From Akkermansia muciniphila (GTDB lineage: Bacteria > Verrucomicrobiota > Verrucomicrobiia > Verrucomicrobiales > V1-33), in the NCBI GenBank assembly GCA_945861415.1, contig CAMAUV010000014.1:1-64000 (forward strand): a stretch of DNA of 64,000 nt, in the 5' to 3' direction. The translations under genes and the position numbers were made by a program. This document shows, one piece after another, positions 39,631-47,283 of this stretch (within the stretch, counting starts at the first letter, position 1; every line of letters starts with the position of its first letter). A model generated the notes under the pieces. It saw nothing but the letters and a program-made list of their open reading frames with translations, did not search any database and was not told the DNA's origin.

Positions 39631-41783
39631 GGTCTTTTGAGAGTTTCGTCGAGATTCATGAGCACGGTCGCGATGCTTGTCCAAGCGGCGGGGAGGTCGT
39701 TAGCATAGCGTTTGGTTTGCCCGTCAATGAACGCGAGAAATTGCCCGCGCTCTTCGTCGTCTGGCTTGCGGGAAAGACTTAGTCGGAAGGCGAATTCCAG
39801 ACGCGCCGCGTTGTCCTCAGTCGGTTCGGCGAGGATGCGTTTTGCGAAGGCGCTGGCTGCTTCGACGAAGATGGGATCGTTGAGCGTCACGAGTGCCTGG
39901 GTGGGCACATTCGACGTGTTGCGGCGGGCGGTGCAGACGGCCCGGGACGGAGCGTCGAGCAACTCCATCGTTGGATGCAGTGCCGAGCGCCGCCAGTAAA
40001 TGTAAAGGCTCTTGCGGTGAAGGTCATCGCCGCTGCTGGCGGTCCATTTTCCCGGCAGATCGCGGTCCTCCCAATAAGCGTCCGGCTGCGGTGGAAAGAT
40101 GCTGCGACCGATGCCCGCAGGCTTGAGCAGGCCGCCTAGGGTGAGGGCTTGATCGCGGATTTGCTCCGCGGGCAGGCGCACCCGGGGCATCCAGGCGAGC
40201 AAGCGATTCTGGGAGTCACGCACCGCGAGTTGCGGCGGGATCCGGGTTGACTGGCGATACGTCGCTGACGTGACGATGAGGCGGTGCATCGCCTTCATGT
40301 TCCAGCCGGATGCGACAAACTCACTCGCCAGCCAGTCGAGCAATTCGGGATGCGTCGGCGGCTCCCCCTGCAGGCCGAAGTCCGTCGGCGTGCGCACGAG
40401 GCCGTGGCCAAAATAGCCCTGCCAAAAGCGATTTACGACGACCCGCGCGACGAGCGGATTCCTACCGCTCACCAGCATGCGTGCGAACTCCAGCCGGTTT
40501 CCTGGCTGTCCGGTTTCACCAAGGAGAAACGCCGGAACTCCCGGCGATACTTTCTCCCCGCGCGTCAGAAAATTTCCCCGCACGTGGATGAACGTCTCGC
40601 GCGGCTCCGCGCGCTCTTTCATCACCGGAACCGATACGGTGTTTTTGTCAGGCAATTCGAGTTTCGAATGCGGCCCGCCCTGGCCGAATGCCACGCCGGA
40701 GTGCTCGATGTTGTTGAACAGCGCGAAGAGCCGGAAGTAGTCCGCCTGCGACCAGGGATCGAACTTGTGATCGTGACATTCCGCGCAGCCCACCGTGAGA
40801 CCGAGCCACACGGTGCCCGTCGTGTTCACGCGGTCCACGACTCCCTTCAGCCGGTATTCCTCCACGGGATACGTGTTCCCTTTTGCCTGCGGTGCGTTGC
40901 GGTGAAAAGCGGAGGCGATCTGCTGATCCGTGGTCGCATTCGGCAGCATGTCGCCCGCGAGCTGTTCGATGGTGAACTGGTCGAAAGGCTGGTTCCGCTG
41001 GATCGCCGCGATCACCCAGTCGCGGAACGGCCAGATCTCGCGCGTCTTGTCGTCGGCAAAGCCGCGCGTGTCCGCGTAGCGCGCCAGGTCGAGCCAGTCC
41101 TGCGCGCGCCGCTCGGCGTAATCCCGCGTGGCCATCAGCCGGTCCACGACACGCTCGTAGGCTTCCGGCGCGGCGTCCGCGAGGAAAGCGTCCACTTCCG
41201 CGACCGTCGGCAGCAGACCCGTGAGATCGAGCGTCACGCGCCGGATGAGCGTGGTGCGTTCCGCCTCCGGCGAAGGAGAAAGCCCGTCCTGCTCGAGCCG
41301 CGCGAGGATGAAGCGATCGATGGGATTGCGGATTTTAGTTTGGGGACTGCGGATTTCCGGCTGCGCCGGTTTTTGCACCGGGACGAACGCCCAGTGCTCC
41401 TCGTAGCGGGCGCCTTCCGCGATCCATCGACCCAGCAAGTCCCTCTGGGCGGTGGTGAGCACTTTGTGACTCTTTGGGGGCGGCATCACGTCGTCCTTGT
41501 TGGTTGCGTTGATCCGTGCCCACGCCTCGCTCTTATCCAGATCACCCGGCACAATCGCCACCACCCCGCTCTCAGTCTTTCCATAAGCGCCCTCTGGCGT
41601 ATCCAGACGCAGCTCCGCTTTGCGCTGCTTCAAATCCGGCCCGTGGCAGGAAAAGCAATTATCGGCAAGAATAGGCCGGATGTCCCTGCTGAAGGAAAAC
41701 AGGCGATGTTCAGCGGAGAACGCCTGCCATGGTCCCAGTTGCCCGAGTAGTAGGGCGGCGAGGGGCGCAAGGGTGGGTTTCAT
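39627..41783 (-). CDS. PSCyt1-PSCyt2-PSD1 cytochrome-type protein
   Basis: The 718-residue exported product has a signal peptide, then a PSCyt1 domain with haem site CFSCH at residues 43-47. PSCyt2 (DUF1549) spans about 130-330 with VGCAECHDHKFDPW. PSD1 (DUF1553) spans about 430-718 (NPLVARVVVNRFWQGYFGHG, HPELLDWLASEF, NVPTQALVTLNDPIF). There is no extra sugar-binding domain between the halves, making it the most compact copy in the window. The ATG at 41783 is chosen because an upstream in-frame start at 41867 adds non-signal residues. It heads the PSD1-DUF1501-dehydrogenase gene set. Confidence 0.94.
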   Translation of the reverse strand: MKPTLAPLAALLLGQLGPWQAFSAEHRLFSFSRDIRPILADNCFSCHGPDLKQRKAELRLDTPEGAYGKTESGVVAIVPGDLDKSEAWARINATNKDDVMPPPKSHKVLTTAQRDLLGRWIAEGARYEEHWAFVPVQKPAQPEIRSPQTKIRNPIDRFILARLEQDGLSPSPEAERTTLIRRVTLDLTGLLPTVAEVDAFLADAAPEAYERVVDRLMATRDYAERRAQDWLDLARYADTRGFADDKTREIWPFRDWVIAAIQRNQPFDQFTIEQLAGDMLPNATTDQQIASAFHRNAPQAKGNTYPVEEYRLKGVVDRVNTTGTVWLGLTVGCAECHDHKFDPWSQADYFRLFALFNNIEHSGVAFGQGGPHSKLELPDKNTVSVPVMKERAEPRETFIHVRGNFLTRGEKVSPGVPAFLLGETGQPGNRLEFARMLVSGRNPLVARVVVNRFWQGYFGHGLVRTPTDFGLQGEPPTHPELLDWLASEFVASGWNMKAMHRLIVTSATYRQSTRIPPQLAVRDSQNRLLAWMPRVRLPAEQIRDQALTLGGLLKPAGIGRSIFPPQPDAYWEDRDLPGKWTASSGDDLHRKSLYIYWRRSALHPTMELLDAPSRAVCTARRNTSNVPTQALVTLNDPIFVEAASAFAKRILAEPTEDNAARLEFAFRLSLSRKPDDEERGQFLAFIDGQTKRYANDLPAAWTSIATVLMNLDETLKRP

Positions 41784-41896
41784 GGTTGCGGGGCCGGTCG
41801 TGTTCTTTAGGTCAAGCAGCCTGCCTTTTGTCGGCAACGTCTCGCCATGCAACTCTGGAATCCGCAACTTCTTCCCATTTCAATTCGGGATTGCGG

Positions 41897-43204
41897 CTAT
41901 TTCCTCTGACCGAGCAGTCGCTGTTGGGTCTCGGGAGGAAGACCGCTGGTTGGTAGCCATGCCGACGCACCGGCGAGGTCCTTCTCAACATAAGCTTCGG
42001 CGGCGAGCCCCAGCGCTATCTCTCTTCCTTTCGCGTCCGGGATTTCATTCGCCCAAGCCACCGCTGCTGGGGGATCCTCCCAGCGGTGGGTATAAACCAG
42101 TCCGCCAATGGCATGGTTACGGCCTTCGGATGGCGGCATGGAGGCGACGTATTTGCTGGCTGCCAGGGGATCTGACTTGGCCCATCCGCCGAGCGCAGGC
42201 CCGTAGGCGGAGGCGGTCTCGGGATTACCCAGAGAATCCAGCCACTTCACTGCGGAGGCACCATCCTGGCCGCCCCATTCCATCGTGATTCCGTAAGCCA
42301 CCGATCCGGCATTTCCGTCCTGGGCCATGGTGTTTGCCCATTCGGCGGCGACGGTGGGATCGGCCCGCACCTGAGCGCGCGCTACTTCATAGAGGGCGTG
42401 ACCGCGCAGGTCGCCGCCAGGAAGCGCCGCCGCCCATGTGGCCGCTTCCGCAGGCCCGCTGGATCGCAGGAAGTGTCCGGTTACAATGCCCATCATCTCC
42501 TTCGCGCGCTTGTCGCCCGCTGCGCCAAGCGCCATCACGAAGTCCGCGGCGACCGCAGGACTGGCGTCCGCGAGACCGTGGACGAGAGCCGCCTTGAGGC
42601 GTTCCTGGTTGGCCGGCGTCTTCCCGGTCGCCTCCAGCGAGGCAAACCACGCCTTTGCGGCATCCGGATTTGCACTGGCCCAGCCTGCCATAGCGGGGTC
42701 AATATCGGCAACTGACGTCTCAGCGCCGTGCAGCACCGCCTCCGCGCCCGCGACGCTTCCCCACGCATAATGGAAGTCGCGGAAATCCGCGTGGTCCGAC
42801 GGTAGGTGGGCGATAAGTTTAAGCATCTCACTCGCGTTTTCCGGCGTCAGGCCCGCGATGAGTTCGGCGAAAGCTTTGCGCCGCTCAATCGGGCCTTTGG
42901 CGTTGCGGTAGAGTTCGCCGAGTTCTGCAAGGCGCGCGGCAGTCAGCGGTCCCCGGGCGGACTGCTCCCCACCGTTCTCCTTCGTTGCCGACGATGCGGC
43001 TGCGCCGGATCCGGGGCGAGGGGAGAGCGGGGAAAGTCCTGCGCGTCCAGCGATATTACCTTCCGCGGTAGACGGAGATCCAGATGCCCAGCCTTCTGCG
43101 CTTGAACCGCCTTCCGCGGTGCGGGGCTTGAGATTCCATCCGAGCACGAAGGCAAGGCTGGCGAGGAAAAGCCAGGCGGTGGTGGCGAGGTATTGTTTGC
43201 TCAT
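41897..43204 (-). CDS. Membrane-anchored helical-repeat protein of unknown function
   Basis: The 435-residue product starts MSKQYLATTAWLFLASLAFV: a short cytoplasmic tip and a single membrane segment. A low-complexity Gly/Ser/Ala/Pro stretch follows to about residue 90. From about 95 to the end there are alpha-helical repeats of about 33-38 residues with tryptophan-bearing cores: MAGWASANPDAAKAWFASLE, AATWAAALPGGDLRGHALYE, AAEWANTMAQDGNAGSVAYG, LGGWAKSDPLAASKYVASMP, AVAWANEIPDAKGREIALGL. Similar A-x-x-W-A repeats occur in hypothetical proteins of this phylum. I cannot assign a function; protein-protein scaffolding on the periplasmic side is plausible. Its first 60 residues and upstream DNA have a diverged copy at 49458-49695. 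Confidence 0.72.
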   Translation of the reverse strand: MSKQYLATTAWLFLASLAFVLGWNLKPRTAEGGSSAEGWASGSPSTAEGNIAGRAGLSPLSPRPGSGAAASSATKENGGEQSARGPLTAARLAELGELYRNAKGPIERRKAFAELIAGLTPENASEMLKLIAHLPSDHADFRDFHYAWGSVAGAEAVLHGAETSVADIDPAMAGWASANPDAAKAWFASLEATGKTPANQERLKAALVHGLADASPAVAADFVMALGAAGDKRAKEMMGIVTGHFLRSSGPAEAATWAAALPGGDLRGHALYEVARAQVRADPTVAAEWANTMAQDGNAGSVAYGITMEWGGQDGASAVKWLDSLGNPETASAYGPALGGWAKSDPLAASKYVASMPPSEGRNHAIGGLVYTHRWEDPPAAVAWANEIPDAKGREIALGLAAEAYVEKDLAGASAWLPTSGLPPETQQRLLGQRK

Positions 43205-43280
43205 GAGATTCACACTGCTCTGGTATAAGATTTTCTTAAAGGGAATTTTGGGACTACCTTTCGTCCGCGTGCGCGTACCG
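43011..43280 (-). repeat. Repeat copy A: promoter/leader block of the helical-repeat gene
   Basis: This block covers the 5' untranslated region and first 60 or so codons of the helical-repeat gene. It aligns visibly with 49458-49695, for example in GATTCCATC, AAAGCCAGGCGGTGGTGGC and the upstream stretch around TTCGTCCGC and GCGCGTACC. Identity is patchy but long, consistent with an old duplication. Limits are approximate. Confidence 0.65.
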
Positions 43281-43323
43281 GGAGCCAAACGACGCCTGCC
43301 ACGCCGGTTCATGTTCGCCATCG

Positions 43324-44619
43324 TCACGGCGTGCTCGCCTTGAAGAAGGCACGGGGTGGATTGGCCGGAACAGTCACTTCCACGGTGTGGGCGACCGGTT
43401 GTGACGCAACGGTGCGGATCGTGTTCCAAGACCCGCTTAGCAGAGAGGGACTCGACTCGATGGTGTAGGTGCGGCCGGGAACGGCATCGAACCGGAGCCG
43501 GATGGAACCGGACGGCAAACCGTCCGCCTCCAGCCGGAAAACACTCATCCGGTCTGTCGGAACGGTGCCTGCACCGTATTCGTGCATGTTCGTCGTTCCG
43601 TCCCCGTCGGGATCGTCCGCCGCGTCCGCCGGATGATTCGGATTGAGGCCGTAGAGGTCTTCCCAGACGTTTGGCATGCCGTCGCCGTCCGTATCGGGAT
43701 TGCTGCCGGAACTGACAAACTCCAGGCTGTGCGCCCCGGAGCCGGCACCGATCGTCCGCAGAAATGCGCCCGCGAGGCTGTAAACGCGGACTCCGTCATC
43801 GGTCCCAACGTAAACCTCGTTGTTGAAGACGTCCACATCCCAGAGGCGGCCATTGCCGGGGTCCTCAACGGAGTAGGTGGCATCGGTCAGGTTGTAGATA
43901 AACAGTTTCCAATTGTTCTCGTCCTTCGCGGTGATGAACATCGTGTTGCCGCTCACGGCGAGCGCTCCGAATTCACGCAAATTCTCTGTGAAATGCCTGT
44001 TATCCAGAAGGGTCGTTTCCGTGACGTTCCCAAAGTTAGTCGTCATTTTGTAGATTTCGAATGGCACCCCATTGCCGCCTCCGTCTTTGTCACCGTCGCC
44101 CCAATAGACCTCATCCGCGACCACCTGGACATCCCCTAGCCCGGTGCCAGCGGAGTTTGGCTGATTCACCGGGGTTGTGCAGGCTTCCACGGTGTTATCG
44201 TCTCCCGGTCCGGTATAGCGGATAAAACCGCGGCCATCGCCTCTGCGGTCGAGGCTCATGTACACTTTGCCGGCTTCGTCATGGTCCAGCCCCCAGTTTG
44301 CGCCTGCGGTATTCGTTGAGCCATCGGGGCTGTTGGCCGGTGACTCAGTGGCGGAGCCGGTGGCAAGGATGATTTGCCCATAGTGATCACCACGGCCCGT
44401 CGTGTGGTAGAGCACGTCCCCATCAATGGAGATTTGAATTGGATGGCGTCCGGCGGTGCTGAATGCCGGACCTGCGGCTCCGGTAGCAGGATCAAACGAG
44501 CGGATCGTCGGGTTTCCGGTATTGCCGACATACAAAGTATCTGCGGCAGCAGCTGCGGAGAGGAACAACCCTTTGGCCAGAAAGCCCGCGAGATAGGATG
44601 AGGCTTTCTGCGTTTTCAT
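43324..44619 (-). CDS. Secreted propeller-like protein with calcium-binding (TSP3-like) repeats
   Basis: The 431-residue product has a signal peptide (to about residue 26), then propeller-like strand repeats (DTLYVGNTGNPTIRSFDPAT, WGLDHDEAGKVYMSLDRRGD, DVDVFNNEVYVGTDDGVRVY). A calcium-binding segment of thrombospondin-type-3 style follows (NPDTDGDGMPNVWEDLYGLN, DDPDGDGTTNMHEYG; about 310-355). The C-terminal beta domain ends TYTIESSPSLLSGSWN, resembling the tails of other exported proteins here. Function is unknown; binding or sensing at the surface is likely. It lies 48 bases after the protease gene on the same strand, and 119 bases before the repeat-protein gene. Confidence 0.78.
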   Translation of the reverse strand: MKTQKASSYLAGFLAKGLFLSAAAAADTLYVGNTGNPTIRSFDPATGAAGPAFSTAGRHPIQISIDGDVLYHTTGRGDHYGQIILATGSATESPANSPDGSTNTAGANWGLDHDEAGKVYMSLDRRGDGRGFIRYTGPGDDNTVEACTTPVNQPNSAGTGLGDVQVVADEVYWGDGDKDGGGNGVPFEIYKMTTNFGNVTETTLLDNRHFTENLREFGALAVSGNTMFITAKDENNWKLFIYNLTDATYSVEDPGNGRLWDVDVFNNEVYVGTDDGVRVYSLAGAFLRTIGAGSGAHSLEFVSSGSNPDTDGDGMPNVWEDLYGLNPNHPADAADDPDGDGTTNMHEYGAGTVPTDRMSVFRLEADGLPSGSIRLRFDAVPGRTYTIESSPSLLSGSWNTIRTVASQPVAHTVEVTVPANPPRAFFKASTP

Positions 44620-44667
44620 GGCGTTGTTGCTGTGGTTTCCTGTTATGGGTTTATTCTGGATCGCTGG

Positions 44668-45783
44668 TTACTTCCCGGAGCCCTTTCCCTCCTCGTTTGA
44701 AGGCGGAGGTGCGGTTTGAGGAGCGGGCTTGCTGTCCTCCACGATTTTCATCTGCCCGGCCTCCACGATCTTCAGAATCCAGTCGCGGTAGCCGGACAGC
44801 AGAGCCCCCGCCGCAAAGGAGCCGAAAGGAGTGTAGCCGTTCACCGTGCCCCCGATCGTCGTATTGATGCCGAACACGATTAACTCACCCTTGTCCACCT
44901 TGCCGTCACCATTGGCATCGCTCCACAGAAAACTTGGGCCGCCGGAATCACCCGGGCTGACGATGGATTCCAGGTCGTTCCCCAGCCCGGGGCCGTCTTG
45001 AAATTTGTCGGTCTCTTTGGTTGGGCCATCGAAATCGTATTGGAACATCTCCAGTCTCCCGCTCTTCTCATCGTCGGGGCGGTAGAGCGAAGCGACGTTG
45101 CGTCCGGTGCGTTTCGTGCAGAAGGAGAATCGCGAGGTGTATTTGGCTTCATCTCCTGCGCCGGCAGGGCCGTAGCCGGCCATGATGATCAGGAGACCTG
45201 GCCTGGGAGCGCCGAAATACAGCGGGTAAACAGGCACTTCCTCCGGAGCCGGTGAGGCCAGCGTGATGATCGCCAGATCGTCATTCGGCTCAGGGCGGTT
45301 AAATCCTGTGAAGTCGGGATGCAGATGCACCTCCTTCGCGGCAATCACCACCATCCCCTCATTGGTGCAGTCCGGATTGTTGTGGTTGAATTGAATCCTC
45401 ACGATTTCTGTGCCCAGTTCCTGCTTGCCATCGCCATCCTGATCCACGCCGTGGGCTGCCGTTAGGATGTGATTTCGGCTGATCAACACACCGGAGAGCC
45501 CGGTGTTGATGCTGACGACGCCGACATAGGGTGAAGTTTTCACGTTCCGGTCGATGTGTGCTGCGGGATTGTCCGGCGGCCGCAGCCTCGCACCGCCGCC
45601 AACCATCACTGGCAGCCAGTCCGTTTGATCCTTCCCCGGCCTTCCGGTTTCTGCAGGCTGGCCACGGAAGGTCGCAACCAAAGCCCCGGCCGCGAGAGCA
45701 CTCAGCAGCGTGAGCGGAAACAGACATGCCGGGAGCCGGACGGGCTTTTTCGGGTCTGTGCCGGCAGTTTGGGGGCGAGGCAT
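44668..45783 (-). CDS. Membrane-anchored trypsin-like serine protease with EF-hand loops in the catalytic domain
   Basis: The 371-residue product has an N-terminal membrane segment (about residues 17-38) and an S1-type protease domain. The triad is visible: His111 in ILTAAHG, Asp169 in NDDLAIITL and Ser280 in SPGDSGGP. A calcium-loop-like DQDGDGKQE (114-122) follows the histidine. A canonical 12-residue EF-hand loop DANGDGKVDKGE (289-300) lies just after the catalytic serine and before the strand GINTTIGG. The C-terminal tail is proline/lysine-rich. It probably cleaves periplasmic or surface proteins in a calcium-dependent way. It sits only 8 bases after the DUF1501 gene, inside the PSD1 operon. 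Confidence 0.88.
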   Translation of the reverse strand: MPRPQTAGTDPKKPVRLPACLFPLTLLSALAAGALVATFRGQPAETGRPGKDQTDWLPVMVGGGARLRPPDNPAAHIDRNVKTSPYVGVVSINTGLSGVLISRNHILTAAHGVDQDGDGKQELGTEIVRIQFNHNNPDCTNEGMVVIAAKEVHLHPDFTGFNRPEPNDDLAIITLASPAPEEVPVYPLYFGAPRPGLLIIMAGYGPAGAGDEAKYTSRFSFCTKRTGRNVASLYRPDDEKSGRLEMFQYDFDGPTKETDKFQDGPGLGNDLESIVSPGDSGGPSFLWSDANGDGKVDKGELIVFGINTTIGGTVNGYTPFGSFAAGALLSGYRDWILKIVEAGQMKIVEDSKPAPQTAPPPSNEEGKGSGK

Positions 45784-45791
45784 GAGAAGGA

Positions 45792-47258
45792 TCAGGCGAG
45801 AATATCACGGATGACGGTTCCGGCGGTATCCGTCAGTCGTTTGAAGCGGCCGGCATGGTAGTAAGTCAGCCTTGTGTGGTCGATGCCGAGGACGTGGAGC
45901 AGAGTGGCGTGAACATCTTTCAGACTCTGACGCTGATCGACGGCTTTATTGCCGATGTCGTCCGTGGTTCCGATGAGCGTTCCGCCGGCGGTGCCGCCCC
46001 CGGCAAACCACATGGTCATAGCCCCTGGATTGTGGTCCCGGCCGTGGTTGTTTTTCTTGTGATTGCCTTCATTGGTGTCGGGGGTCCGGCCAAACTCGCC
46101 GCCCCAGACCACGATGGTTTCGTCCAGCAACCCGCGCTGTTTGAGATCCTTGATCAGCCCGGCGATGGGAACATCCACCTTCCCGGCGGCGCGGCGATGG
46201 CCGTTGAGGATGTCATCGTGCGAATCCCATCCGCCCGACCATAACTGCACGAAGCGCACTCCGCGCTCCACCAGCCGGCGGGCCAGCAGGCAGCGCGTTC
46301 CGAATGCTTTGGTCTGTTCCTGATCCAGTCCGTAGAGTTTCCGGATGGACTCCGGTTCGCCCTCGATGGAGAGCGTGCCGGGGACTTCAGTTTGCATTCG
46401 GAATGCGAGTTCGTAGCTCGCCATGCGGGCTTCCAGATCCGGATGAGTGGGATTCCGCTGGCTGTGTTCGCGATTGATGGTCTGCAGGAGATCGAGGCTT
46501 TCACGCTGCCGCTGCCGCCCGACCTCGTCCGGCGGTTGCAGATCAAGGATCGGAAGCGCGCCGCTGCGGAGCTGGGTTCCCTGGTAACACGCGGGAAGGT
46601 AGGCGTTCCCCCACGCAGCCGTGCCGCCGAATGGCTGCCCATCGCGGAGCACTACAAAGGCCGGAAGATTCTGATTCACTGATCCCAGCCCATAGGTCAC
46701 CCATGAGCCGATCGAAGGGCTGCCCTGAAAGGCCTGCCCGGTCAGGAACTGGAACAGGGCCGCCGGATGATTGTCGCTCTCGGCATAGACCGAACGCACG
46801 AAAGCGAGGTCATCCACACAGCTCCCCAGGTTCGTGAACAGTTCGCTGACCTCCCTGCCGCACTGGCCATAGCGCTGGAACTCGAACGGGGACGGCGTGA
46901 AAAACCGGTCACCGCTATTCTGATTCGATTTCTGTTTGTCGTCCCGCGTAAAGATCTTTCCAGCCATCTCTTTGAGCTTCGGCTTGGGGTCGAAAGTGTC
47001 CATGTGACTCGCCCCGCCTTCCATCATGAGAAAAATGCACGACTTCGCCCGTGCTGGAAAATGCGGCTTTTTGGCCAGCAGGGGATTGAGGGCGGCGCTG
47101 GCTCCGGTCACCTCGGAAGCGGCTGCCCGCTCCTGATTCAGCAACCAGCTCAGCGCCACGGAACCGACACCGGAGCCGAGTGAATACATAAACCCCCGCC
47201 GGTCGAGCAGGCTGGAATCCTGAAGCGGGTGGAATGTGGATGCGCGGTGCTTTTTCAT
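45792..47258 (-). CDS. DUF1501 protein, probably Tat-exported
   Basis: The 488-residue product has a short Tat-like leader (DRRGFMYSLGSGVGSVALSW) and DUF1501 signatures: [73 protein letters not shown], and the end motif KRLTDTAGTVIRDILA. It is 25 bases downstream of the PSCyt2/PSD1 gene at 47284 and 8 bases upstream of the protease gene, so the three should be co-transcribed. ATG 47258 is preferred to an in-frame start at 47306, which lies inside the upstream gene. Confidence 0.94.
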   Translation of the reverse strand: MKKHRASTFHPLQDSSLLDRRGFMYSLGSGVGSVALSWLLNQERAAASEVTGASAALNPLLAKKPHFPARAKSCIFLMMEGGASHMDTFDPKPKLKEMAGKIFTRDDKQKSNQNSGDRFFTPSPFEFQRYGQCGREVSELFTNLGSCVDDLAFVRSVYAESDNHPAALFQFLTGQAFQGSPSIGSWVTYGLGSVNQNLPAFVVLRDGQPFGGTAAWGNAYLPACYQGTQLRSGALPILDLQPPDEVGRQRQRESLDLLQTINREHSQRNPTHPDLEARMASYELAFRMQTEVPGTLSIEGEPESIRKLYGLDQEQTKAFGTRCLLARRLVERGVRFVQLWSGGWDSHDDILNGHRRAAGKVDVPIAGLIKDLKQRGLLDETIVVWGGEFGRTPDTNEGNHKKNNHGRDHNPGAMTMWFAGGGTAGGTLIGTTDDIGNKAVDQRQSLKDVHATLLHVLGIDHTRLTYYHAGRFKRLTDTAGTVIRDILA

Positions 47259-47283
47259 GATCGATCGAATGCAGGGAGTGCCA

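Noticed and set aside
40284-41750. 488-codon plus-strand frame opposite the PSCyt1-PSD1 gene
   Set aside because: Antisense shadow with arginine/histidine-rich composition and no recognisable domain.
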